Below are positions 15,693 through 24,115 of a stretch of DNA of 64,000 bases, piece by piece. Position numbers and translations under genes: made by a program. Within the stretch, counting starts at the first letter, position 1, and each line of letters opens with the position of its first letter. The notes below the pieces were generated by a model, which worked only from the letters and a program-made list of their open reading frames with translations, was not told the DNA's origin and did no database searches. The stretch is from Sphingomonas aerolata (GTDB lineage Bacteria; Pseudomonadota; Alphaproteobacteria; Sphingomonadales; Sphingomonadaceae): positions 888,812 to 952,811 of the forward strand of contig NZ_PZZN01000001.1 of assembly GCF_003046295.1 (NCBI RefSeq). The letters are read 5' to 3'.

Positions 15693-16994
15693 TCAGCGGC
15701 CGACCGCGTGATAGGTCAGCCCGGCCTTCTCGACCATGTCGCGCGGATAGATGTTGCGCAGGTCGACGAGCACCGGCGACGCCAGCAGCGACTTGACGCG
15801 CTTGAAGTCGAGCGCGCGGAAGATGTCCCATTCGGTCACGATGACAAGCGCCTCGGCGCCCTCCATCGTCTCATAGGGACCGGTGCAATAGGTCACGTCC
15901 TTAATGACCGCCTTCGCCTGCTCATGACCCTCGGGATCATAGACGTTGATCGTCGCGCCCGCATCCTGCAGCGTTTGGATCAGCGCGATCGCCGGGCTGT
16001 CGCGCATGTCGTCGGTGTTCGGCTTGAAGGTCAGGCCGAGTACCGCGATCGTCTTGCCGCGAACGTCGCCACCGACCGCGGCGATGACCTTGCGGCCCAT
16101 TGCACGCTTGCGATTGTCGTTCACCGCGACGACCGCCTCGACGATGCGCTGCGGCGCGTCGTGATCCTGCGCGGTCTTGAGCAGCGCGAGCGTGTCCTTG
16201 GGGAAGCACGAACCGCCATAGCCGGGGCCGGCATGCAGGAACTTGGAGCCGATGCGGTTGTCGAGGCCGATGCCGCGCGCGACGTCCTGCACGTCCGCGC
16301 CGACCTTCTCGCACAGATCGGCGATCTCGTTGATGAAGGTGATCTTGGTCGCGAGGAACGCATTGCCGGCATATTTGGTCAGCTCGGCAGCACGCCGGCT
16401 CATCTCGACCAGCGGCGAACGACCGAGGGCGAGCGGACGATAGATCTCGCGCATGACCGCAAGACCCTTCTCGTCGTCGCTGCCGATCACGACGCGGTCG
16501 GGACGCTTGAAATCGTCGATCGCGGCGCCTTCGCGCAGGAATTCGGGGTTCGACACGACTGCGAAATCGGCATCCGGATTGACCCGGCGGATGATCCGCT
16601 CGACCTCGTCGCCGGTGCCGACCGGGACCGTGGACTTGTCGACGATCGCGGTGAAGCCGTCGATCGCGCCGGCAATTTCCTCGGCGGCGGCATAGACATA
16701 GGACAGGTCGGCATGACCGTCACCGCGCCGCGACGGCGTACCGACGGCGATGAAGACCGCGTCGACGCCCTTCACGCTCGCGGCAAGATCGGTACCGAAG
16801 CGCAACCGCCCGGCCTCGACGCCGCGCGCCACCAGTGCATCCAGACCCGGCTCGTAGATCGGCATGATGCCGTTTTCGAGCGCCGCGATCTTGCCGGCAT
16901 CCTTGTCGATGCAGATGACGTCATGTCCGAAATCGGCGAAACATGCGCCCGACACCAAACCAACGTAACCCGATCCCACCATCGCTATGCGCAT
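15693..16994 (-). CDS. ugd: UDP-glucose 6-dehydrogenase
   Basis: A 433-residue enzyme that oxidises UDP-glucose twice with NAD+ to UDP-glucuronate. The N-terminal Rossmann motif is MVGSGYVGLVSGACFADFG. The catalytic Cys is in GGSCFPKD (about residue 260), with the lysine-bearing LTKYAGNAFLATKI segment before it, and the C-terminal UDP-binding domain contains LGLTFKPNTDDMRDSPA. Length is normal for the bacterial family. It stands next to the GumK-like glucuronosyltransferase gene on the same strand, which would use its product. An imperfect inverted repeat (17068-17097) lies about 75 bases upstream of the start. Confidence 0.97.
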   Translation of the reverse strand: MRIAMVGSGYVGLVSGACFADFGHDVICIDKDAGKIAALENGIMPIYEPGLDALVARGVEAGRLRFGTDLAASVKGVDAVFIAVGTPSRRGDGHADLSYVYAAAEEIAGAIDGFTAIVDKSTVPVGTGDEVERIIRRVNPDADFAVVSNPEFLREGAAIDDFKRPDRVVIGSDDEKGLAVMREIYRPLALGRSPLVEMSRRAAELTKYAGNAFLATKITFINEIADLCEKVGADVQDVARGIGLDNRIGSKFLHAGPGYGGSCFPKDTLALLKTAQDHDAPQRIVEAVVAVNDNRKRAMGRKVIAAVGGDVRGKTIAVLGLTFKPNTDDMRDSPAIALIQTLQDAGATINVYDPEGHEQAKAVIKDVTYCTGPYETMEGAEALVIVTEWDIFRALDFKRVKSLLASPVLVDLRNIYPRDMVEKAGLTYHAVGR

Positions 16995-17067
16995 TATAAT
17001 CCCTCAGACGATGTTGGTCCCTACGATCGTCGTACGGACATTGATATTCGGCGGAACTCCTAGAAGA

Positions 17068-17097
17068 TGAACCGCCAGCCATCAATAAGGTGGTTCA
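17068..17097. promoter_or_regulatory. Imperfect inverted repeat upstream of ugd
   Basis: TGAACCGCC (17068-17076) and GGTGGTTCA (17089-17097) are inverted copies with one mismatch, in the 223-base gap between the GumK-like gene and ugd. It may be an operator for ugd or a weak terminator of the upstream gene, since the minus strand continues with a T/C-rich run. Confidence 0.35.
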
Positions 17098-17217
17098 CCT
17101 GATGCGGCGGGCCGGTACGCTGCTCCAGCGATCCGTGCCGATACCGATCAAACGCCGATATCCGAGAGGGTTGGCGGGCCGGCCCGCGCCCGCGGGCGAC
17201 GCGCCAGCCCCGCTCAT

Positions 17218-18372
17218 TTAGTCCGCGACGATGCGGGCGTCAGGGTAGTTTTCGGGACGAAGCACGCGGTCGGCGACCTCTGTCCAGGTCGAGAAATGCC
17301 GCGCGGGCACCTGCCCCGCCAGCGCCAGCGCCTTTTCGGTCGCCGCGATCATCGACGCCGGATCGTTTGACACATAGCCGGCGCGGAACGGGTTCGCTCC
17401 GACCGCGAAATCGGGGCAGACCGCGGGGATCTGCAGATATTCATATTGTCCCAATTTCAGACTCGACTCGGCAAGATACTCGACCCCCGGCGCCAGCCGG
17501 TAGGGGGCGATGCCGATGCTCGCATGCTTGATATAGGGCAGCGTGGCGCGGAACGGCATTTCCTTGTGGACGAACACGTTGTCGGGCCCCTTGAAGCTCT
17601 TCCCGCAGCCGATCACGTGGAAATGCACATCGGGAAACTGCGGCGCGACCGCATGGAAGAAGCTTTCGTCGAACAGCATCGACCCGACCGCTACGGCATT
17701 GCGCTGCGCAGTATAGGGCGACGGCCCGACGGTCTCGAAGTCGGCGGGATCGATCCCGAATTCGGCACGGTACAGGCGATCCTTCGCCCACAGGAAATCC
17801 GACACCATCTTGGTCGACCGCAGGCAGACATGGTCGATATGCCGCGCGTTCTTCACCAGATGGCGGCGGACATAGGGATGCGCGCCGACGGTATCGAGCC
17901 GGTCGGTGGCGTAATAGATGATCTTGGCGGTCGGGTTGAGCCGCTTGATCCGGTCGATGAAGATCGCCGCGACGCTCGATTCGATGACGATATAGTCCGC
18001 CGCCTGGAATGCGCCGTCGATATCGGCATTGGGCAGCCTGGCAAACAGCGGAAACAGCTTCGCCATCACCGCATCGGCGACCGCATTGTTGGTCGCAAAG
18101 GGATGCAGCGGCGTCCGCCAGAGATAGCAATTGACGCCGTCCACCTTGTGCCAGGCATTGGCCTGGTCCCACAGGAACAGGCGCGAATCGCCCTTCTTCT
18201 TCGAGATCAGGCTGAACCGGGTCGAGATGAACGACACGTCGCAGCCATCCTGCGCCAGCGCATGCGCGACCTGATGGATGCTGGCGCGCTTGGGCGTCCG
18301 GTAATCCTGAAATGCCGACAGGATGACGACACGGGAACGCTTTGGCTGCGCCGGCGCTGGCTTATCGGACAT
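17218..18372 (-). CDS. Glycosyltransferase, GumK-like (GT70, glucuronosyltransferase)
   Basis: A 384-residue GT-B enzyme. The N-terminal domain begins VVILSAFQDYRTPKRASIHQVA, of which the SIHQVAHALA helix and FISTRFS strand closely follow the GumK pattern. The middle contains YYATDRLDTVGAHPYV, and the C-terminal donor half contains VAVGSMLFDESFF, FHVIGCGKSF and the SLKLGQYEYLQIPAVC segment. GumK adds glucuronate from UDP-GlcA to the alpha-mannose in xanthan, and the adjacent ugd supplies that donor. ATG 18372 is preferred over a GTG at 18381 because GGAG lies 8 bases ahead of it. Family is probable, specificity inferred. Confidence 0.82.
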   Translation of the reverse strand: MSDKPAPAQPKRSRVVILSAFQDYRTPKRASIHQVAHALAQDGCDVSFISTRFSLISKKKGDSRLFLWDQANAWHKVDGVNCYLWRTPLHPFATNNAVADAVMAKLFPLFARLPNADIDGAFQAADYIVIESSVAAIFIDRIKRLNPTAKIIYYATDRLDTVGAHPYVRRHLVKNARHIDHVCLRSTKMVSDFLWAKDRLYRAEFGIDPADFETVGPSPYTAQRNAVAVGSMLFDESFFHAVAPQFPDVHFHVIGCGKSFKGPDNVFVHKEMPFRATLPYIKHASIGIAPYRLAPGVEYLAESSLKLGQYEYLQIPAVCPDFAVGANPFRAGYVSNDPASMIAATEKALALAGQVPARHFSTWTEVADRVLRPENYPDARIVAD

Positions 18373-18456
18373 GCATGACACTCCATCGACTTTGGGCTGG
18401 ACGGTTGGCCGTAATCAGACAAAGGGGCTGGCAATCTGGATCACGTTGGGAAGCCG

Positions 18457-19587
18457 ATGCACGTTCTTCACGTCGTTCGTCAATTTTATCCGGCCATTGG
18501 CGGGCTGGAAGACGCCGTCAGCAATCTCGCGGTCGCGCTCAAGCGGGACTGCGGAATTACCACGTCGGTGGTCACGCTCGACCGGGAGTTTTCGCGTCTC
18601 GACGCGACGCTGCCGCCGCGCGACACCTATCAGGGCGTGCCCGTGCAGCGGATCCCGTTCCGCGGCTCGACGCGCTATCCGCTCGCGCCCACCGTGCTGC
18701 AGCATCTCGGCGAGGCGGATATCGTCCATGTCCATGCGATCGATTCGTTTTTCGACGGCATGGCGCTCACCCGTCCGCTCCACCGCCGGCCGATGGTCGC
18801 CTCGACGCATGGCGGCTTCTTCCACACCGATTTCGCCAGCCGGCTGAAGCTCGCCTATTTCGCCAGCGTCACGCGGGCGTCGTCGCTCGCCTATGACCGG
18901 ATCATCGCCTCGAGCGAAAGCGACGCCGCCCGGTTCAACCAGATCGCCGCGAGCAAGACGGTGACGATCGAGAATGGCGTCAATATCGGCAAATGGCAGG
19001 GCGCAGCGTCGCCACAGCCGACCCGGACGATGATCTATATCGGACGCTTTTCCTCGAACAAGAACATCACCGGCCTGATCGACCTCGTGGCCGCGCTCGG
19101 CCGGCTTCACGGCGACTGGCGGCTGATCATCGCGGGCGGCCCGGCCGACGTCACGCCTGCACAGATCGAGGAGCATATGCGCCGGACCGGTACCGAACGG
19201 GCGGTCACGCTCGTGCCCTCGCCCAGCGACGAGGGTATCAAGGCGTTGATCGGCGAGGCCAGCTATATCGGCTCGGCGTCACGCTATGAAGGCTTCGGGC
19301 TGAGCGTCGTCGAAGGCCTGTCCGCTGGCCTGACCCCGATCGTCAGCGACATCCCGCCCTTCCGCCGGCTGGTCCGCTCGTCCGGCAGCGGCATCCTGTT
19401 CGACATTGACGATGTCGAGGCGGGCGCGGCCCGGATCGAAGCCGCACACCGCGATGCGAGCGCCGCCTATGAATCGAACCGCGCGAACAACATTGCCGCG
19501 AGTCTGGCCTATGACTGGCGCAGCGTCGCGCGGCAGTTCGCCGATGTGTATGAAGATGTCCTGCGGAAACGCGGCGTGCAGGGCTGA
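18457..19587 (+). CDS. GT4 glycosyltransferase (GumH-like mannosyltransferase candidate)
   Basis: A 376-residue GT4 retaining glycosyltransferase. The N-terminal domain starts HVLHVVRQFYPAIGGLE, the typical glycine-rich acceptor loop, with IVHVHAIDSF and STHGGFFHT following. The donor domain contains YIGRFSSNKNI and the catalytic ExxxxxxxE region SRYEGFGLSVVEGLSAG (about residues 274-290). GumH of xanthan, which adds the first alpha-1,3-mannose, belongs to GT4, so this is the best candidate for that step. It is divergent from the GumK-like gene with only 84 bases between starts, implying shared promoter DNA. Confidence 0.88.
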   Translation: MHVLHVVRQFYPAIGGLEDAVSNLAVALKRDCGITTSVVTLDREFSRLDATLPPRDTYQGVPVQRIPFRGSTRYPLAPTVLQHLGEADIVHVHAIDSFFDGMALTRPLHRRPMVASTHGGFFHTDFASRLKLAYFASVTRASSLAYDRIIASSESDAARFNQIAASKTVTIENGVNIGKWQGAASPQPTRTMIYIGRFSSNKNITGLIDLVAALGRLHGDWRLIIAGGPADVTPAQIEEHMRRTGTERAVTLVPSPSDEGIKALIGEASYIGSASRYEGFGLSVVEGLSAGLTPIVSDIPPFRRLVRSSGSGILFDIDDVEAGAARIEAAHRDASAAYESNRANNIAASLAYDWRSVARQFADVYEDVLRKRGVQG

Positions 19588-19875
19588 GAAAGTCGGGGTA
19601 CTTGGCCGCGTATTCCGGGGCGATTCGCTGAGGAGGAGCGTATCGTCGCTCGGCATCGATTACGATGCCCACATCGCCAAAGCCGAGTTTACCGCGAGCG
19701 TACAGGCCCTGTTGCTTCAAGCGGGTCAGGCGAACGCTTAGGGCTGATAATCACCGCGGCACTACGGCGAAGGCGAACCGTCATATCTCGAGCGCCGAAG
19801 CATTTTGGCAATTCGACGACCGGAATCGTCAGACACAGGCGGACGCGAGATTAGCGACCGCCCATGTGCTTGAAA
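19588..19875. other. Intergenic stretch without recognised gene
   Basis: No convincing gene. A plus-strand frame ends in TAG at 19739-19741 after a stretch reading GIDYDAHIAKAEFTASVQA, which has plausible protein composition. It has no good start or ribosome binding site and no recognisable family, so it is left unannotated. Confidence 0.4.
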
Positions 19876-20016
19876 TCAGGCCAGGAAGAATGCCATCAGG
19901 ACGATCAACGCCCAGAGCGCAACGCTGACCGCGAGGCCAGTAATAAGACCGAGCACGGCCGAGGGGATTTCGGGATAGGATGGGGCCTGGATAGCCGGGC
20001 CGGGAAGCGCAGTCAT
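19876..20016 (-). CDS. 46-residue single-span membrane protein
   Basis: A short minus-strand gene with a strong ribosome binding site (GAGGAG 8 bases before ATG 20016). The protein has a proline-rich N-terminus (LPGPAIQAPSYPEIPSA) and one long hydrophobic helix from about residue 20 to the end (VLGLITGLAVSVALWALIV). The upstream DNA (20040-20130) is unusually AT-rich for this window and should hold its promoter. No family recognised. It lies between exopolysaccharide glycosyltransferase and PilZ genes. Confidence 0.6.
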   Translation of the reverse strand: MTALPGPAIQAPSYPEIPSAVLGLITGLAVSVALWALIVLMAFFLA

Positions 20017-20218
20017 GAACACTCTCCTCAGCGGTCGTTTCAACCGTCTTGTCTCAACATGGGACAGGGGTCATAAATAATCAATACTAATATCTAGACT
20101 AGCGCAAAATTAGCTAAGATCCTGAAAATCTTGTGCGTTCAGCGGGTCGAAGAGGCCGGCAACCGCCCCCGGAGCAGGGCTGCAACGCGCAGACCACCAC
20201 ACCAGCGTCAGCGTCGGT

Positions 20219-20707
20219 TCAGAACGATGAAAGTCCGCGCAGCAGCAGCGTCGCGAGAGCCCAGCATGCGCAGCTCGCCACGACCAGCAGGATAAGCCGC
20301 ACCGGCGCTGCAAAGCGCTGCGGCGGCGCCAGCGCCGCACCCGCGGCGGGCATGGGCACCACCGCGCTGTCGGGGATCAACGACAGGACCGCGGACTCGC
20401 AGATCGTGTGTGTGAAGGCCGACTGGATCTGATCGTTCGTCAGCAGGGGCTGGAAAGCGCAGCCATGCGCCTCGCCGTCGCGCCACGCGATCCGCGCGGT
20501 CGCCTGCCCCGCACCGGCCAGGCCGACGCGGATATGGGCACCGACCGGCAGGACGCTGGCGCTGGAAAAACGGAAACCGCCTTCGGACAGATCCTCGACA
20601 CGGACGTCGATCGCCCGCGCATCGGCCGCACGGACCGTGCTCGCGCGCGCTATTGCCGCACGACTCGGCTTTCGCCGGCGCTCGGCCACCGGCCCGATCG
20701 CCGTCAT
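20219..20707 (-). CDS. PilZ-domain protein with C-terminal membrane anchor
   Basis: A 162-residue protein. Residues about 8-100 form a PilZ beta-barrel with the two c-di-GMP-binding signatures: an arginine-rich RRRKPSR segment at the start and DLSEGGF (D/NxSxxG) about 27 residues later. The last 25 residues are a hydrophobic helix, so the domain would hang on the inner membrane facing the cytoplasm. It starts 13 bases after the stop of the small membrane protein gene, which implies an operon. As a c-di-GMP reader inside an exopolysaccharide locus it is a natural post-translational switch for polymer synthesis, though this is inferred. Confidence 0.8.
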   Translation of the reverse strand: MTAIGPVAERRRKPSRAAIARASTVRAADARAIDVRVEDLSEGGFRFSSASVLPVGAHIRVGLAGAGQATARIAWRDGEAHGCAFQPLLTNDQIQSAFTHTICESAVLSLIPDSAVVPMPAAGAALAPPQRFAAPVRLILLVVASCACWALATLLLRGLSSF

Positions 20708-20720
20708 CTCCGCACGCACG

Positions 20721-21044
20721 CTAGATGATCCAGGCAAGGACACCAGCGAGCGCCGCGGCGAAGACCGCCACGCCGGCGATGGTCGAACCGGCCCGGATCG
20801 CGCGTTCACCCAACGAGGCGGGCTCGACCGGAAGGAGCCAGTTCTCATAATCGATCCGGTCGCCGGCCAACGGGTTGGCGGCACGCGGGTCGACGACCTG
20901 AAGCTCGGCCGCGAGCGGGTCTGCGACGGAACGCGCCCCGTCGAACGAATCCGTCGTAGCGCCGGAAAGCGGATCGCCGCCACGAAACGCCGCATGTGGC
21001 GATACGGGGTCAGCCAGGTTAGCAAGAGGTGCGTGAAGGGGCAT
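20721..21044 (-). CDS. Small protein with C-terminal membrane helix, unknown function
   Basis: A 107-residue protein without recognised family. Residues 1-80 are hydrophilic and rich in Ala, Asp and Pro (DRIDYENWLLPVEPAS is notable). Residues about 85-106 form a hydrophobic helix (TIAGVAVFAAALAGVLAWII), giving a tail anchor like that of the PilZ protein 13 bases downstream. The two are probably co-expressed. The upstream 21045-21127 DNA is AT-rich and probably carries the promoter. Confidence 0.6.
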   Translation of the reverse strand: MPLHAPLANLADPVSPHAAFRGGDPLSGATTDSFDGARSVADPLAAELQVVDPRAANPLAGDRIDYENWLLPVEPASLGERAIRAGSTIAGVAVFAAALAGVLAWII

Positions 21045-21127
21045 GACGACACCATGCCATACTGGTGGTTAAGAAAGCGTATGTTAAATTACTGTCGCGG
21101 CATTTTTTGTACGTGTCTTACGGTGCA

Positions 21128-22519
21128 CTAGAATGCGTTGCGGTGCACAACGACCCGTACCGTAGACACGAGAATGCCAAAGTCGCGCCACACGGACCAG
21201 CCCAGGATATATTCCAGATCGGCCTGAAGGCGCTGCGTCAGATCGTCGCGACGATGCGTCGCACCCCGGAATCCCCGCACCTGCGCGAGACCGGTGATCC
21301 CCGGCTTTAGCGCGTGACGGTGCCAATAGCGTTCATCGACCTCCCAGAACAGCTGCTGCCCCGCCAGCGACCCCAGTGCATGCGGTCGCGGCCCGACGAT
21401 GCTCATTGATCCGAGCAGCACGTTCAGCAGCTGCGGCAGCTCGTCGACGCTGGTCGCGCGGATCACGCGACCGACGCGCGTGATCCGGTCGTCGGTGCGT
21501 GACGCCGAAACGCTGCCGCTCGCGTCGGACTGGTCGACCCGCATCGACCGGAACTTGAACACCTTGAACAGCGCGTTGCCGCGGCCGACGCGATCCTGCC
21601 GGAAGAAGACCGGTCCGCGGCTGTCGATCTTGATCGCCGCGGCGGTAATCAGCAGAAGCGGCAGCACGACGATCAGCGCGGGCACCGCGAAGGCCAGGTC
21701 GAACGTCCGCTTGATCATCCGGTTACGCGTGCTCAGCGGTCCGACCGCCACGACCAGCGTCGACCGCCCGACGAAAGTGTCGAGCCCGATCGCGCCGACC
21801 TGGTCGATTTCGTTCGAAATAATCTCGCCGCGAATGCCCGCGCCCTTCAGCAGCATCGCCCATTCGCGCTCCTTGTCGGGCCGGCAGGCGATCACGACGC
21901 GGTCGACACCGCGCAATTGGCGCGCGAGTCGATCGAGCATCATCGGATCCTGCATGTTCGGGCGAAGGTTCGCGGCCCGCGTCTCGACGACTTTGCAATG
22001 TGCAGGCACCGCGAATTCGACGTCGTCCAAGATCACCAGATCGGTGGTCACGTTGCCGCCAATCGTCAGGCGGACAAACCGATCGATGACCAATCGAAAG
22101 ACTGCGAGAAGCACGAAGCTGCCGAGCATTCCGATGCTGATGACACCACGGGATTCCGCCTGCACCGCCCGAAAATAGTAGGAGATGAACAAGAAGCTTG
22201 AAAAGGCTAGTAAAAGCGCCGTCGCCGAGCGCATGATGCCGGCCCGGGCCTTGCGCAGCACGTCGATCGAGTAGGCGCCATTGTTGAACGCCGTCAGCAC
22301 ATATATTGGCGCCGTGACGATGACGACGTTCATATGCGACGTAACAGCAAAACGGCCATATTTTGCAAATATACCGAGCTCGAATGCAGCAACCACCGCG
22401 AGCAGATCAGCAAACACCAACAGGATATAAAGAGCGATGCGCAGTTGGTGACGATGCGAGGTCGAGCCAATACGATCGAACACTGCACCGCGCGTGCCGG
22501 TAACTTTAGTATTTTCCAC
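21128..22519 (-). CDS. Undecaprenyl-phosphate glucose-1-phosphate transferase (GumD/WcaJ-like)
   Basis: A 463-residue polyprenyl glycosylphosphotransferase that starts repeat-unit synthesis by moving a sugar-1-phosphate to undecaprenyl phosphate. Four N-terminal TM helices (about residues 25-140), a CoA-binding-like Rossmann domain (about 150-250) and a fifth helix (about 275-300) come first. The catalytic Bac_transf domain follows, with FKFRSMRVD, SVDELPQLLNVLLGSMSIVGPRP and PGITGLAQVRG. The start is a GTG at 22519 with AGGGAG upstream; an ATG far upstream would add an implausible arginine-rich arm. It fits the GumD step of a xanthan-like pathway. Confidence 0.93.
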   Translation of the reverse strand: MENTKVTGTRGAVFDRIGSTSHRHQLRIALYILLVFADLLAVVAAFELGIFAKYGRFAVTSHMNVVIVTAPIYVLTAFNNGAYSIDVLRKARAGIMRSATALLLAFSSFLFISYYFRAVQAESRGVISIGMLGSFVLLAVFRLVIDRFVRLTIGGNVTTDLVILDDVEFAVPAHCKVVETRAANLRPNMQDPMMLDRLARQLRGVDRVVIACRPDKEREWAMLLKGAGIRGEIISNEIDQVGAIGLDTFVGRSTLVVAVGPLSTRNRMIKRTFDLAFAVPALIVVLPLLLITAAAIKIDSRGPVFFRQDRVGRGNALFKVFKFRSMRVDQSDASGSVSASRTDDRITRVGRVIRATSVDELPQLLNVLLGSMSIVGPRPHALGSLAGQQLFWEVDERYWHRHALKPGITGLAQVRGFRGATHRRDDLTQRLQADLEYILGWSVWRDFGILVSTVRVVVHRNAF

Positions 22520-23068
22520 AGTGCCAGCTCCCTGCCCGCCACAATCTCGACTTATGCTCAGCAGGGCCAAGGCTCTGCCATAGGCGGTTTGAAGAAACCA
22601 GAGCCGAGATGCGCGGCTCATCCCATCGGGGCGCCACCCGGTCGGCACGCACCGCGCCGCCTGCGCAACGCGGCCCGCCGCCGCGATGCCACCGCCACCA
22701 CCTTGCCGTCGTCGCAGCGCCCCCAGCAAGCGCGCAGCAGCGTCCAGCAGCCCGGTGCGGCTACCCCGGCAATGGACTGAAACCGGTACGACCGGACTCC
22801 CCCCTTGGCGCAACATATCCCTCTATAGCGGACAACAGGCGTCGACGGGCCGTCCCATCCCGGAACATGCCCCCCATCATAAGAAAAACCGCGCCGCTGC
22901 CGCCCGCGATCAGCCGCTACCCGTCGCAGCGACACGCCCCCGAACGCGGAACCGATCGCCGCGCAAGGATTGATCGCACGCTCTTTCGCGCTAGGGGGCG
23001 TCGGAATGAAACGGACGCGCGCGATCCCGCGTTGTACAATCCAGTACATAAAAAGGTTCGAGACAAGC
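22520..23068. other. 549-base divergent intergenic region
   Basis: Lies between the divergent priming-transferase and degenerate-GGDEF genes. Open frames on both strands are arginine/proline-rich shadows without start signals. It probably holds the two promoters and perhaps a long leader, but I can point to no clear box, hairpin or repeat. Confidence 0.5.
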
Positions 23069-24013
23069 ATGCCAGAGGCTTTTCGTGCGGCGCGCGACGC
23101 GCTCGCCTTTCTCGAGGCACATCGTCTCGCACCGGTGGCTGAAAACTATACGTTCGCGCTTGCCGTGGTCGCCGATCCCGGATCGGACCTGGCGCGCGCC
23201 GTGGCGGCCGAGACGGATGGCGGCCTGAGGCTGACCGCACGCGCGCTCGAAACGCTCAGCGAACGCCATCTTGCGATCAAGCGCGACACGACCGCCGAAC
23301 GCGAGAGCGCGGTCACCGCACGCGCGAACCAGCTCGGCGCGCTGACCACCGATGCGCAGACGCTGACGCGGTCGCTCAGCCACGACGTCAGCGCGATGGC
23401 GAGCGAGGCGGAGAACTGGCCAGATGCGACGCTGCTCGTGACCCGGCTGGCCGATGCCGAACGCGAGCTGGCCGAGCTGCGCCGCGACGTCGCCCGGCTC
23501 CAGTCCGACCTTGGCTCGCTCGGTACGGCGCGGCACGATCCGATGCGCGACGCAGCCACTGGCGCGCTGACGTCCGAGGGCGCGCGGCCGATCTTCGCAC
23601 AGCTTGCCGAACAGGCGCGAAGCTATGTCCTCATGATCTTCAGCGTCGCCGATCTGGCCGGGGTCAATCAGCGCTTCGGCCACGCCGTCGGCGACAATGT
23701 GCTGAGCGCCTTTGTCGCGAACCTGCGACGGGTGTTTCCCGACGAGGAGATCATCCGCTGGACCGGCAATGAATTCGTCGTGGTCGTGACCGACGTCGCC
23801 CTGACGGCAGCCCGCGATCTCGCCGACGAAGCCATCGCCGCGTTCGAAACCCGCCGCCTCAGGCTGCGCGGCAGCGGCGCATGGATCGGCCCGGTCCGCG
23901 CGCTCGCGGGACTGGTCGTCGGCCAGGGCGACGACCAGGACGCCGCCCTGAGCCAGGCGCGCGCCGATCTGTACCGTGCCACCGTCGAGGGTTTCGCCCC
24001 TGTGGACGGCTGA
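23069..24013 (+). CDS. Degenerate GGDEF-domain protein
   Basis: A 314-residue cytoplasmic protein. Residues about 1-110 are helical, about 115-155 form a coiled coil, and about 158-310 a GGDEF fold. The signature is TGNEF (residues 232-236) in place of GGDEF. The metal-binding strand that normally reads DxDxFK is FSVADLAGVN, so both metal aspartates are absent at their usual places. The VNxxxGHxxGD helix (NQRFGHAVGDN) is kept. It is therefore unlikely to make c-di-GMP and may bind a nucleotide or act as a scaffold. ATG 23069 is chosen because the upstream extension looks non-coding. Confidence 0.82.
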   Translation: MPEAFRAARDALAFLEAHRLAPVAENYTFALAVVADPGSDLARAVAAETDGGLRLTARALETLSERHLAIKRDTTAERESAVTARANQLGALTTDAQTLTRSLSHDVSAMASEAENWPDATLLVTRLADAERELAELRRDVARLQSDLGSLGTARHDPMRDAATGALTSEGARPIFAQLAEQARSYVLMIFSVADLAGVNQRFGHAVGDNVLSAFVANLRRVFPDEEIIRWTGNEFVVVVTDVALTAARDLADEAIAAFETRRLRLRGSGAWIGPVRALAGLVVGQGDDQDAALSQARADLYRATVEGFAPVDG

Positions 24014-24115
24014 GCGGGTCGGACCCGACGGCTCGCTCGCTCCGGCCGCGATCATGGATTCCATAAGTATCTGCATCATGGCGTTTCTATCCCGCGACCC
24101 GCGCGTTCCAGCGTG

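Noticed and set aside
15708..17063. A 451-codon plus-strand frame opposite ugd
   Set aside because: Ugd on the minus strand has its Rossmann and catalytic Cys motifs; the opposite frame has none.
17174..17187. Perfect palindrome GCGGGCCGGCCCGC
   Set aside because: In DNA of this GC content such a palindrome is easily expected by chance, and it lacks a T-run to serve as terminator of the GumK-like gene.
22609..23142. Open frames on both strands in the 22520-23068 gap
   Set aside because: Arginine/proline-rich, without start signals, and running into the GGDEF gene in the wrong frame.
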